A DNA stretch of 64,000 nt from Candidatus Bathyarchaeota archaeon (lineage in GTDB: Archaea > Thermoproteota > Bathyarchaeia > Bathyarchaeales > Bathycorpusculaceae). The DNA lies in the NCBI GenBank assembly GCA_026014685.1, contig JAOZHW010000007.1, forward strand, positions 434,001 through 498,000, given 5' to 3'. Shown piece by piece: positions 44,361 to 53,572 of this stretch (its first letter is position 1; each line of letters begins with the position of its first letter). Made by a program: the position numbers and the translations under genes. Below the pieces are notes generated by a model. It had not been told where the DNA came from. It saw only the letters and a list, made by a program, of their open reading frames with translations, and did not search any database.

Positions 44361-44471
44361 GATATAAGTTAATCTGCGACATAGCAGTGGCTGATAACCC
44401 CCATTGGTTCGTAAAAAGGAGGAGCTTTTGCGGAGAAAACGATTTTTATTGGCGATATCGCCTTTTTCTCT

Positions 44472-44503
44472 GGGGTTCGAATCCTTCCCAGGCCCCAACA
44501 TCA
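44472..44503 (+). repeat. Attachment-site-like repeat, distal copy of tRNA-Ser 3' end
   Basis: GGGGTTCGAATCC-TTCCC, then GGC and CCAACA, matches the end of tRNA-Ser (40508-40540) in the same orientation. No other tRNA parts (D arm, anticodon arm) precede it, so it is a 3'-end fragment and not a decayed whole tRNA. It closes the segment of island genes. Confidence 0.6.
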
Positions 44504-44506
44504 ATT

Positions 44507-46567
44507 TTAAGTTGAAGTTTTCGTATTGTCGCTTTTCGATGATCTCTTTTTAGCAGCAACCGCGGCTATACCTAACACCACAGGCAACATAACAGCCACT
44601 GTTATGCTTGGTGGGAATTCTGGAATGATATTAGAGCCAGCAGAGTTTGATGACGAAGAGGATGTGCCTGATGTTTGGGGGGTTGGGGTTGGCGAAGGAG
44701 ACGGAGACGGCGAGTTCGATTCTTGAGTGTTAACGGTGTACACTTCGATTATGTTCACTGCATCTATCGAGCGGGTGTCCTGAATTGCAAATATGTACCG
44801 TGTCGCGTTTGAGTTGACCCAACCAACCTTTGTGCTTCTACCTGCATCCGGCAAAATGTCGTAAATTTTTGCGCCACTAGCATCGAGGACTGCGCCGTTA
44901 GCGAGGAAAATTAATTTGCCGTCACCTGAAAAGCGGAGATCTGTGAAATCTTCATAGCAACGCCACAACACGTTACCGTTGAGGTCAAACATAGTCAGTA
45001 AGCCGCCGCCAACCAAGATTTTTGTGCCATCGGGTGAAAAGCGGCAGGTAGAAAAACCGTTGTGCAAATCTGTAGTAAACCTTACGGTGCCGTCTGATGT
45101 GTTGATTAAGGAGAAGTATCCTGCTTTTGTTGCTACCGCTAAATAGGCTTCGTTAGGGGACAGGTCAAAACCGTTAACATACGGCCAGCAGCCTATCCAT
45201 TGCCGCCACACCAGCGAGCCGTCAACGACCCTGAATTTGTAGAGGCAGCCGCCGCTTGAGGGAATGTAAACGTACTGGTTATCTTTAGTGAATAGGACTT
45301 CTCTTACTTCTGAACCGATCCATACAGACCATTTGATAGAGCCATCTTCTCGGTTAAGCAGGTAAGCGTATGGGCCGTGGACGGGTACAAGGAGGTAGTT
45401 TCCGTCGTGTGAGAATTTTACGGCGCGAGTATAATGTTCGCCTTCGGTGGAGTTGGGGAAGTTTTGTGTTGTAATTTTCTTTTCCCATATGGTTGTGCCG
45501 TCTGTTCCGTTCAGTAAACGTATGTAATTAACGAATCCTGGGGGTCCTGTTTGGAAGCCTTCAAGTTTTGTTCCAAAGGCCACGTATTTGCCGTCGTCAG
45601 TGATGTCTGCCGTCCATGATTCCCAGCCCATGTCATGAGTCCAAATAATGTTGCCTGTAGCAGTATTAAGCAGGTAAAGTTTTGATTGGGTCTTGATGGA
45701 TTCATCTTCCCAGTTTTCCATCCCATTGACTAGTAAAAGTTTACTTTCGTCAGCTGTAGCGGTGCATCTCCAAAAACCTATGGTCCCCGAGTATTGTTTA
45801 GTTAAGGTTGAAGTTACTGTTTGGGAGACTTGGTTGCGGGTAAGAGTTACAACGTATGATTGTTGTATGTGGTTGCCGTCGATTTCAAGGGTTTTTGCGT
45901 AATATCCTTCTTTTTGGGCAGTTAAGAAGTAAACGGGGCTTTCACAGAGTCTGATTGCGAATTGACCATTTGCCCCTGACATAATAGGTTGTTTTGTGCC
46001 GAATGAGCCTACTTCTATTGAAACGTTAGCTAAAGGGTTACCGTTCTCATCTACGGTTGTGCCTTGAATTAAGGTGCCGCCTTGTGAGGGAGAAGCGTTA
46101 ACTACTTTTATCTGGATGGTTTGGTTTATCTGGAAAGTGTTGTTGGGGCTATCCCAGTTGTGGTTATTGTCAAAAAACTGGAAACAAAAGGTGCGGTTAA
46201 TTGTCTGCTCAACATTGGGGTCGTAACCTAACTGTCCACTTTGGAAAACTATTTTGAACCACATGGATTCTCCAGGAGCCAAGAGCACGTCGCCTTGAGG
46301 CGCCTGAACTGCAGGGTTATGGGGGGTTTCGACGCAGTATTGATCGAAGTGTGTAAGCAGAACATTGTTTCCGATGTTTGTGGCTTTAAATTTAAAAATA
46401 AACCAGCTTTCTGCTGGGTCAATAAAGCTGTATTGGGTTTGGGTGAAATCAAGAGATAAGTCGTCTTTTAGACAAGAAGAGGAAGAGGCATTGGCAAATG
46501 CGAGGTTTGTAAGCGTTAAAATAGCGCATATTTGGAGAGCTATCAGTAGAGTGGCGAGTTTCTTCAT
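44507..46567 (-). CDS. Secreted beta-propeller protein with carboxypeptidase-regulatory-like domain and PEF-type C-terminus
   Basis: 686 aa. A signal peptide (MKKLATLLIALQICAILTL) is followed by an Ig-like domain (about 40-150) and a carboxypeptidase-regulatory-like domain (GTTVDENGNPLANVSIEVG, about 165-240). Next is a beta-propeller with repeats such as LYLLNTATGNIIWTHDMGW, YLLNREDGSIKWSVWIG and YKFRVVDGSLVWRQW (about 255-600), then a Ser/Pro/Thr linker. It ends IIPEFPPSITVAVMLPVVLG plus a basic tail, like archaeal PEF-type sorting signals. It is probably surface-anchored and glycosylated. It may belong with the two large paralogues nearby but is not one of them. Confidence 0.85.
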   Translation of the reverse strand: MKKLATLLIALQICAILTLTNLAFANASSSSCLKDDLSLDFTQTQYSFIDPAESWFIFKFKATNIGNNVLLTHFDQYCVETPHNPAVQAPQGDVLLAPGESMWFKIVFQSGQLGYDPNVEQTINRTFCFQFFDNNHNWDSPNNTFQINQTIQIKVVNASPSQGGTLIQGTTVDENGNPLANVSIEVGSFGTKQPIMSGANGQFAIRLCESPVYFLTAQKEGYYAKTLEIDGNHIQQSYVVTLTRNQVSQTVTSTLTKQYSGTIGFWRCTATADESKLLLVNGMENWEDESIKTQSKLYLLNTATGNIIWTHDMGWESWTADITDDGKYVAFGTKLEGFQTGPPGFVNYIRLLNGTDGTTIWEKKITTQNFPNSTEGEHYTRAVKFSHDGNYLLVPVHGPYAYLLNREDGSIKWSVWIGSEVREVLFTKDNQYVYIPSSGGCLYKFRVVDGSLVWRQWIGCWPYVNGFDLSPNEAYLAVATKAGYFSLINTSDGTVRFTTDLHNGFSTCRFSPDGTKILVGGGLLTMFDLNGNVLWRCYEDFTDLRFSGDGKLIFLANGAVLDASGAKIYDILPDAGRSTKVGWVNSNATRYIFAIQDTRSIDAVNIIEVYTVNTQESNSPSPSPSPTPTPQTSGTSSSSSNSAGSNIIPEFPPSITVAVMLPVVLGIAAVAAKKRSSKSDNTKTST

Positions 46568-46722
46568 TTTGGCACCATGGACTTTTTTGTTTTAGAAAAA
46601 TTTAATTTTAAGTTTATGAATTCCAAATTTTTATTCTGGAGCAATGACGAGGTAGCACTACAAAAAACAAAAGGTTCAAGGTAAAATAAAAAAAGGAAAA
46701 AGAGGAAGTGTTTGTTTGGTTT

Positions 46723-49302
46723 TTATGGCCGTTTCTTCATCATCGATACTACTACAAGCACAAGCACGATGATTACTAAGATGAATAGGCCTGCGATTGC
46801 GGGGATGAAGTACATGTCAGCTACTGATTCTGGCGGTGCTGTTGGCGCTGCGGTCGCTGCGGGTTCATCTTCGACGAAGAAAGCGTTTTGTGCACTTGAA
46901 CCATAGTATGCTTCGGACCCAAGGAAAGTCACGTACACTATGTACTTGCCAGGTATATCGGGTTTCCAGTTAAAGCTGTATGCGCCGCTAGCGTCGGTTG
47001 TTGTGGTTCCGATGGTTCGGTAGTTTCCGTTAGCGTCCAGCACACTAATCGTCAAAGGTACTCCAGTAACGTCAGATGGGAACGCGAATTGCTTGTACAC
47101 ATAGAGCATCCATTGGCTTTGACTTGCATCAGAGACTGCAGGAACACCGTTGGGGAACCGCATCTGTAATGCAGCCGACTTTGTTCCAGGTGAAACATCT
47201 GTTACGGTACCTTTGATAACTACGTTTTTGCCGAATTCAACTGAGACATCTGGCGCAGTAGCAGTCACTTGCGAGGGGCCTTTGCCGATGGCGTATATGC
47301 GTTGGTCGTAGGTATCCATGGTTGCGATGATGCTGTCACCGATGACGCTGTTGCCACCCCAACGAGTCGCACGGAACATGCCGTTTACGCGCCAGATTTC
47401 TGAGCCGTCCGTCGCGTTAATACATACGTAGGGTGCGCCTCTTGGAAGCGGGTTTTCTGCCGAGTGTTCGGTTGTGCTCATGTAGACTTTGCCGTCTGTG
47501 ATGAGGGTTATCCAGCCCCACCAGTTGTTGCCAGTGACGGGTTCACCATAAGCATCGGTGAGGTTGTAGGTCCACGCAGTTCTGCCGTTTGCGAGGTCAT
47601 AGGCGTAGAGGATGCCGCCGAGACCGACTGAGTAGAGTTTGCCGTAAGCAAAGTACCAGGTGTGTTCTGCGTTACCCCAACCGTAGAGGTCTCCGTAGTG
47701 TTCAGATTCTGTCGCCCAGAGGTATTTACCTGTTGTAACGCTGAAGCCGTAGTGGGTTCTTAATTCTTTGCTCCATACTGCTATGACTCCGTCGCCGTAT
47801 GTATCGTCTTTGACGTAGTTTGTTGCGCCTGTGTAGTGTAGGGTGTTGAAGCCTTCTAGCCACTCGGAGGGTGCGGACCATGTTTGGTCGAATAGTTTTG
47901 TAGTTGATGTGGAGGTTGATGTTAAGCCGTCAAGGTTGAGTGCCCAGACGCGTACCATGGTTTGGTTGAAGAATAGTGAGACATATCTGTCACCGTTGTA
48001 GACCTTTGCGATTGGCGTGAAGAACGAAGTGCTTTGTTGTAAGCCTGCGGGGATGGAGACGTTCCAATTGTAGCATTTCGGGTTTGAGGCATCAAAAGTT
48101 CGCATCATGACGTTGCTTGCCCAGCTGCCAAGCTCAGGTGAATTTGAGCCCAATACGTTTTGTAGGCCGCAATTTGTTGAGTTCCAAAGCATCAATCGGT
48201 TCTTTACAAGATCAATTTGGTAGATCAGAATCTCGCCGCTAGGACCATAGACTTGTGTTCCAGAGGGTACATTGTTGAAAGTGAAGCAATAGGCGAAGTC
48301 AAAGGGATCGTATGCAGTCCAAGTGGTGTGTGGAATGAAGAATTCATCATAAGTGGTTGAGGTTGTCCAGAGGTAGTTGTATACGCCGTCTACGTTGTAG
48401 CTGTTCCAGTAGAATACTTGACCGAATGCTAGGTATTCGTTGTCTTTTTGCCAGAGGGTTTCTCCAGTGTGCAAATCAACTGCTTTTATGTTATTGGCTC
48501 CTAGTGAGCCGTAGAAGCCTGGTGCGGGTCCTGTGTTGTAGTAGAGGACGCCGTTTATTATGACGGTGTTTGTGAATTTGCCTTCATATGCGTCGCCTGA
48601 AGCCATGCCTGCGGGAACTGGATCGTCACCTAAAAGGCCGCCTGCGATGCCACCTGAAGTTAATTGTTGAGTCCAGAGTACGTGGGGGGTGTTTGGTCCT
48701 TGATTGAAGAGGGCTAAAGAGTTGTCGGGGCGTGCTACCCAGTTGCCTGAAATCATACCCCAAATTCTCAACTGATCGTCTATTGGACGTGTCCAATATT
48801 CTGATGGCAGAGGTTGGTCTGGGTATGTTGGTTGGGGTTCCTCTGTTACGGTTAGAGTGGTAGATGCACTACTTGCCTTTAGGATGGTTCCTTTGAGTAT
48901 AGTGTATCCTCTTTCTGCATCCACTGTAGTTACAGGCATTTCTTGTCTTGGGAATATACTTGTTATCTTGTAGGTGCCTACTTGGTCTGGAGTGTACTGT
49001 GTAAAAGTCGAACCTGTGGAGTCTGTCTTAAAGGGACCCAAGGTTGTGTTTGTGCCGTCTGGTTTTGTGATGACTAGTGTGAGTCCGACGAATCCGTCTT
49101 GGGCTGAGCCCACTGCTTGTGTGATGCCTGTTTTGAGAAGGGTGGTTTGGCCAACGCCTACTTTGTCAGGGATTGCGTCAACGATTGAATATGTTTTCAG
49201 TTCAGTTACGGGTATTGGTGGATATTGCGCGGTTACTGCTGCAAATGTTCCTAACGCTAGGATTGCGAGTAGCAATATTGTAAAAATTTTTGTGGTTTTC
49301 AT
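46723..49302 (-). CDS. Large surface beta-propeller protein, paralogue 1
   Basis: About 859 aa from the ATG at 49302, preceded by AAGGAGAAAA, a strong ribosome-binding site that decides the start over 49350. A signal peptide (MKTTKIFTILLLAILALG) is followed by an Ig-like domain (TPDQVGTYKITSIFP), the signature PLPSEYWTRPIDDQ, and PQQ-type propeller repeats (DLHTGETLWQK, DLANGRTAWTYNLTD, NATDGSEIWRVNG). A second Ig-like domain (GAYSFNWKPDIPGKYIVYV) precedes a final membrane helix ending MMKKRP. It is closely related along its length to the protein at 59452. It is probably an abundant cell-surface protein. A TrmB-family gene is divergent from it. Confidence 0.87.
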   Translation of the reverse strand: MKTTKIFTILLLAILALGTFAAVTAQYPPIPVTELKTYSIVDAIPDKVGVGQTTLLKTGITQAVGSAQDGFVGLTLVITKPDGTNTTLGPFKTDSTGSTFTQYTPDQVGTYKITSIFPRQEMPVTTVDAERGYTILKGTILKASSASTTLTVTEEPQPTYPDQPLPSEYWTRPIDDQLRIWGMISGNWVARPDNSLALFNQGPNTPHVLWTQQLTSGGIAGGLLGDDPVPAGMASGDAYEGKFTNTVIINGVLYYNTGPAPGFYGSLGANNIKAVDLHTGETLWQKDNEYLAFGQVFYWNSYNVDGVYNYLWTTSTTYDEFFIPHTTWTAYDPFDFAYCFTFNNVPSGTQVYGPSGEILIYQIDLVKNRLMLWNSTNCGLQNVLGSNSPELGSWASNVMMRTFDASNPKCYNWNVSIPAGLQQSTSFFTPIAKVYNGDRYVSLFFNQTMVRVWALNLDGLTSTSTSTTKLFDQTWSAPSEWLEGFNTLHYTGATNYVKDDTYGDGVIAVWSKELRTHYGFSVTTGKYLWATESEHYGDLYGWGNAEHTWYFAYGKLYSVGLGGILYAYDLANGRTAWTYNLTDAYGEPVTGNNWWGWITLITDGKVYMSTTEHSAENPLPRGAPYVCINATDGSEIWRVNGMFRATRWGGNSVIGDSIIATMDTYDQRIYAIGKGPSQVTATAPDVSVEFGKNVVIKGTVTDVSPGTKSAALQMRFPNGVPAVSDASQSQWMLYVYKQFAFPSDVTGVPLTISVLDANGNYRTIGTTTTDASGAYSFNWKPDIPGKYIVYVTFLGSEAYYGSSAQNAFFVEDEPAATAAPTAPPESVADMYFIPAIAGLFILVIIVLVLVVVSMMKKRP

Positions 49303-49358
49303 TCTTTTTTTTCTCCTTAAGGTACTAGAAGGGATAGTTATGAAATGCAATTAAACGC

Positions 49359-49383
49359 TTGCTAGTATCACAACCACTAGCAA
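49359..49383. promoter_or_regulatory. Inverted repeat between surface protein and TrmB regulator
   Basis: Arms TTGCTAGT (49359-49366) and ACTAGCAA (49376-49383) are perfect inverted copies with a 9-base spacer containing ATCAC. It lies in the 125-base divergent region, so one bound protein could control both genes. Candidate TrmB-family operator. Confidence 0.55.
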
Positions 49384-49427
49384 TTTAGCAAAAAGTAATA
49401 AGCAACTAATGTAAAAACAGAAGAAAC

Positions 49428-50207
49428 ATGCTAAAAGGGGCAGAGCTTTACATAGAAACATTAATGAAGCTAGGGCTAACACAAGTCCAAGCAACAGTCT
49501 ACCTAACTAACGCTCAACTGGGAAAAGCTGACGTAACAAGAATCTCAAAACTCTCAGACATCGCAAGGTCAGACGTTTACCGCGTTATACCCGCCCTCGA
49601 AAAAAAAGGTCTCTTAGAAAAAACCTTAGGCACCCCAATCATGTACAAAGCAGTGCCTTTGAAAGAAGGGTTTTCGACGCTTCTAGAACAGAAAACTGAA
49701 GAAAATGACTTGCTAAAAATTCAAACCAATGAACTGTTAAGGAAAATTCAAGACAACGAAATGGAACTTAAACCTGAAATTGAAGAATCCGAGTTCATAA
49801 TAACCTCAGAGCTTAACCTTTTTTCTAAGCATTTTGAAGCCCAGATTAAAGAAGGATCAGCCAAGGAAGAGTTCATAGCTACAGCACCAGTTTTCAAAAA
49901 GCTGTTAATCAATGAGTATGAAAATTTCAAAACTTTGTTGGAGCGGGGAGTTAAAATTTGGTTTTTAACGGAAAAGGGCATTAGTGACGACCCTAGTGTA
50001 CGTAGCAAAATTAAGGAACTGAAGAAAAACCGACTTTTCAAATTAAAATATGCAAGAGAGGTGCCTGTGTGTTTGGCGATAATAGACAATAAAGCGGTGA
50101 ATTGTCAACTATCAGCTGATTTGCTGCCGAACCTATGGTCTAATAATCCGCAGATGCTAAAGATTTTTTCAGGCTATTTTGAGTTGCAGTGGAGCAAAGC
50201 CAAATAG
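49428..50207 (+). CDS. TrmB-family transcription regulator
   Basis: 259 aa. N-terminal winged helix (about 8-75): LGLTQVQATVYLTNAQLGKA, then ISKLSDIARSDVYRVIPALEKKGLLEK, the TrmB pattern. A coiled-coil segment (about 85-115) is followed by a C-terminal effector-type domain (FIITSELNLFSKHFEAQIKE to the end) resembling the phospholipase D-like fold of this family. It probably senses a small molecule and controls the divergent surface-protein gene through the inverted repeat at 49359-49383. The ATG at 49428 follows AAACAGAAGAAAC. Confidence 0.88.
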   Translation: MLKGAELYIETLMKLGLTQVQATVYLTNAQLGKADVTRISKLSDIARSDVYRVIPALEKKGLLEKTLGTPIMYKAVPLKEGFSTLLEQKTEENDLLKIQTNELLRKIQDNEMELKPEIEESEFIITSELNLFSKHFEAQIKEGSAKEEFIATAPVFKKLLINEYENFKTLLERGVKIWFLTEKGISDDPSVRSKIKELKKNRLFKLKYAREVPVCLAIIDNKAVNCQLSADLLPNLWSNNPQMLKIFSGYFELQWSKAK

Positions 50208-50245
50208 AAAGTGCCTTTTTAGCTGCCGACAACCAATAGTATTCT

Positions 50246-50827
50246 GTGGTTGAGTTGATTCGAATTTATCTTGCTGGACCCGAAGTCTTCCTCACAAACG
50301 CTAAAGAAATAGGAGAACAAAAAAAGGCGCTTTGCCGAAAATACGGCTTTGAAGGCATTTTTCCCCTCGACAAAGAGATTGACGCCGCTGGAAAAAGCCC
50401 CAGAGAAGTGGGGCTATGCATAAGCAGAATCAACGAGGACTTGATCAGAAGTTGCGACGCGGTTATCGCTAACCTTACGCCGTTTAGGGGTCCAAGCGCC
50501 GACGTGGGCACAGTGTTTGAAGTTGGGTTTGCGCATGGGTTAGGCAAGAAGGTTTTGGCCTACACAAACTGTGCAGAGCCCTTTAAGGAGCGTACAGTAA
50601 AAGCCCTCAATGGCGAAGTTAGTCGCGAATTTGATGGGCGTCTGCGGGATGCGTTGGGCATGTTTATCGAAGAGAATGACTTAGTCGATAACCTGATGAT
50701 TGACGGTTGCATCCATGCTAATGCGGGGTTGTTGGTGGTTGAAGAGGCGCCATTGAATCAGAGGTTTACTTTTTTGGGTGGCTTTGAGAAGTGTTTGGTT
50801 GCTGCTCAAAAGTTGTTGAAAACCTGA
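50246..50827 (+). CDS. Nucleoside 2-deoxyribosyltransferase-like enzyme
   Basis: 193 aa. The family start IRIYLAGPEVFLTNAKEIGE is followed by GIFPLDKEID and DAVIANLTPFRGPSADVGT. The proposed nucleophile Glu lies in TVFEVGFAHGLGKKVLAYT. These enzymes move deoxyribose between bases or hydrolyse the glycosidic bond in nucleotide salvage and clean-up. The start is GTG at 50246. It follows the TrmB gene by 38 bases but functional linkage is not clear. Confidence 0.9.
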   Translation: MVELIRIYLAGPEVFLTNAKEIGEQKKALCRKYGFEGIFPLDKEIDAAGKSPREVGLCISRINEDLIRSCDAVIANLTPFRGPSADVGTVFEVGFAHGLGKKVLAYTNCAEPFKERTVKALNGEVSREFDGRLRDALGMFIEENDLVDNLMIDGCIHANAGLLVVEEAPLNQRFTFLGGFEKCLVAAQKLLKT

Positions 50828-50934
50828 TTTGTTAGTAGAAAAACCAACAGAAGGCGTATACAAAAGCATCAACCAAACACAGAAATAACCCTCAAAACCA
50901 GAAACTATGCGCTTAAACAAAAGGGGGCAGACGG

Positions 50935-51255
50935 TTACATGCCCATTATAGAAACATGGTCACCGTGCTCATGCTCGTTTTCTTCACTGATATGATGCGC
51001 AACATGCAACGCGAGCCCAGTAGATGCACCTGCAGCTAATCCAACAAGCATGTACGTTAACCAAGTGTAGCCAAATACCATACCGATAACGGCTAACACG
51101 TCAAAAACGATTGCGACGGCAAGATATCCAGCGCACCAAGTTTTCATGCTCATGCCGCGGGGTTTGTTTATGCCTATGCCGCCAAGATATCCAAACATCA
51201 CTAGAAAGCCGACTAATGCAAGAATAAGGTTAATTGTGTTTGCGTCTAAATCCAA
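50935..51255 (-). CDS. Small membrane protein with His-rich tail, 106 aa
   Basis: Three membrane segments (LILALVGFLVMFGYLGG; YLAVAIVFDVLAVIGMVFG; LTYMLVGLAAGASTGLAL) end in a cytoplasmic or external tail HVAHHISEENEHEHGDH. The tail has six His and several acidic residues, which suggests transition-metal binding. Family not recognised. It is divergent from the radical SAM gene at 51398, separated by 142 bases. Confidence 0.65.
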   Translation of the reverse strand: MDLDANTINLILALVGFLVMFGYLGGIGINKPRGMSMKTWCAGYLAVAIVFDVLAVIGMVFGYTWLTYMLVGLAAGASTGLALHVAHHISEENEHEHGDHVSIMGM

Positions 51256-51397
51256 ACGATTTCACCCTTCTCGAAAGGCTAAGTTCCCTTCGGCGCCTAA
51301 TTAGTCTATGGGTTAAAACAAGCTCTAAGATGCAACAAAGCTTAGTGGAGAATTGTTTGCTAGCCTTTTTTAGGGTCAACCCTCAACTGTATGCTAA

Positions 51398-53482
51398 GTG
51401 GATGCACCTTTGACCAATTACGATGTTAGACACTGCCATAAATGGGCTCAACTCCTCATTGAACGCAAACAGAAACTTGACCAAGCCGTTTGCTCCGTTG
51501 AGTCAGGAGACTTTGAAACCGCCAAGAAACTTTCCAACCAAATTTTCACCGGCACCCCAACGGGAAAGCAGGCTGACCCCGGCATGGCGGGTTCATTGCT
51601 CTATCACATGGCTATGGTTACCAAGATGGAGTCCGAAACCCAAGTTCTACTTAGCGAACTTAAAATCAGAGAACCAAACGTTTCTGCCCAACTGAAGAAG
51701 CTTTACAGCGACTTTTATGCAGACGCTAAAGAGTTCCTCCAGAGTTTTCTGCCCCTGAACTACGACGCAGACGTTATAGCTCAAACTAAGCATTTAAGCA
51801 GCGAAGAAAAAATCGCCCTCTTCACCAAACTCAAACAGGAACACAAAAAAATCGACGCTCAATTAGCCGACAAAGACCCCAAAGCAGCCAAAGCCTTAGT
51901 GAAGCTGTTTGATGATTGGGGGCAGAAAGTGGCTTTGATGCGGCTCACTCAAGAATACGAGACCATCAGAGGTCTTCTTGTGTTGAGTGAACTCACAAAA
52001 ACTTTGGGCTATGATGCGGTTGAGGCTGCGATGGTTCGGGTGAAAGAGGAGTTTGGCAAAAAAACCGTAAACATCGCCCTCGACGTCACATTAAAAGTGG
52101 GTATGCGCAGAGAAAAACTGCAATCCGTCATGCTCTCTGATCACTTCATCAACATGACCATGGATGGAGCAACCTTGGACGGCAACATGGAGTTCCTCAA
52201 CTGCCCCATCCACGGCGGACATCACTATGCCCAAGAAAAAATCGGCGTAGACCCCAAAGTCTCCACACTCTTCTGTAAGCACTTCTGCTTTGCCCACGCT
52301 AACGCCATGCTTGACACTGTTTTGCCGTTTCCCTTCACGCTTTGGCAGCCTAAACTCATGGCATCCGACGGCATCTGCCAATACTACCTCAAATTAGCCT
52401 ATTCACCAAAAGCACAAAAAGCTGAGCGGTTTGTGCCGCTGGTTATGTCTTGGAATGTTACCCGTGAATGCAACATGAAATGCAGCCACTGCTACATCAA
52501 CGCCACCGAAAAGAAACTCCAAAACGAGTTAACCACGCAGGAGGGCAAGGCGTTGATGGATCAAATCTACGAGGTCAGCAGGCCACTTTTGATTTTAAGC
52601 GGCGGCGAACCTCTCTTGCGGCCTGACATCTTTGAACTCATCGAGTACGGCTCCAAGAAGGGGTTGAAGATGGGTTTGGGCAGCACAGGCTACCTCATTG
52701 ATGATGCGGTGGCCAAAAAACTCAAGACAGCTGGCATCGCGACGGTTTCAATAAGTTTAGATTCACACATCCCGCAACAGCATGATGAATTCCGCGGCGT
52801 ATCGGGCGCTTGGGAAAAAGCTGTCAACGCCTGCAAAGCTCTGCGTAAAAACGATGTGCTTGTCCAAGTCAACACAACCCTCACTCACGAAAACTATGAC
52901 CAAATCGACGACATCATGACTCTCGCAGAATCGGTTGGTGTGGAAAACTTCCATCTGTTCTTTTTGGTTCCAACTGGGCGCGGCAAGAAACTCACCGACA
53001 TATCACCCCAAAAATACGAAGACATGATAACCACCACATTCGCCAAAGTGCACCGCCACCGTCTCAACGTACGACCTTCCTGTGCACCTCAGTTTATGCG
53101 CATCGCCAAGGGCATGGGCTTAGACATGAGGCAATGGATCCGTGGCTGCATCGCAGGGATGCATTATTGCCGCATCTACCCCAACGGAGACGTAACCCCC
53201 TGCCCCTATCTACCCATCAAACTTGGCAACGTACGGGAGCAAAGCTTCAAAGACATCTGGTTCAACTCCCCCGTGTTCAAGAACCTCCGCAACCCCAACT
53301 GCCTCAAAGGTAAATGTGGCGAATGTGAATACAAAATCATATGTGGCGGATGCCGAGCCCGCGCTTATGGTCTTTCAAGTGACTTCATTGATTACTGCGG
53401 TGACCTCCATGTTCCAGCGGCGCAGACCAAAGACTACTTAACTGAGGACCCATGGTGTGTTTATGAGCCGAAAAAACGGTAA
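51398..53482 (+). CDS. SPASM-type radical SAM protein with 340-residue N-terminal extension
   Basis: 694 aa. The helical N-terminal part (about 1-260) is followed by a Cys/His-rich insert with FLNCPIHGGHHYAQE, LFCKHFCFAHANAM and GICQYYL (about 265-330). The radical SAM core follows, with VTRECNMKCSHCYI (C-x3-C-x2-C) and LILSGGEPLLRPDIFEL. The C-terminal SPASM domain has cysteines in RGCIAGMHYCRIYP, VTPCPYL and KGKCGECEYKIICGGC. The core is close to the AhbD/NirJ group (haem side-chain decarboxylation) and peptide-modifying enzymes. The N-terminal extension has no analogue I know. The start is GTG at 51398 or TTG at 51410. Confidence 0.88.
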   Translation: MDAPLTNYDVRHCHKWAQLLIERKQKLDQAVCSVESGDFETAKKLSNQIFTGTPTGKQADPGMAGSLLYHMAMVTKMESETQVLLSELKIREPNVSAQLKKLYSDFYADAKEFLQSFLPLNYDADVIAQTKHLSSEEKIALFTKLKQEHKKIDAQLADKDPKAAKALVKLFDDWGQKVALMRLTQEYETIRGLLVLSELTKTLGYDAVEAAMVRVKEEFGKKTVNIALDVTLKVGMRREKLQSVMLSDHFINMTMDGATLDGNMEFLNCPIHGGHHYAQEKIGVDPKVSTLFCKHFCFAHANAMLDTVLPFPFTLWQPKLMASDGICQYYLKLAYSPKAQKAERFVPLVMSWNVTRECNMKCSHCYINATEKKLQNELTTQEGKALMDQIYEVSRPLLILSGGEPLLRPDIFELIEYGSKKGLKMGLGSTGYLIDDAVAKKLKTAGIATVSISLDSHIPQQHDEFRGVSGAWEKAVNACKALRKNDVLVQVNTTLTHENYDQIDDIMTLAESVGVENFHLFFLVPTGRGKKLTDISPQKYEDMITTTFAKVHRHRLNVRPSCAPQFMRIAKGMGLDMRQWIRGCIAGMHYCRIYPNGDVTPCPYLPIKLGNVREQSFKDIWFNSPVFKNLRNPNCLKGKCGECEYKIICGGCRARAYGLSSDFIDYCGDLHVPAAQTKDYLTEDPWCVYEPKKR

Positions 53483-53572
53483 ACCCATTTTTTTAATTCT
53501 TATTTTGAATTCATCAACCGTATAAGTCACCATCACCCATAAGTTAAGGTAAACCACCAACCCGTGAAGCAT

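Noticed and set aside
40410-44503. CRISPR array or integrase in the island
   Set aside because: No regularly spaced repeats and no tyrosine-recombinase or serine-recombinase motifs in any of the five genes.
44301-44504. 67-aa minus-strand frame across the distal att-like repeat
   Set aside because: Its N-terminal part is the reverse of the tRNA-like repeat and the rest overlaps the MBL promoter and start; no coding character.
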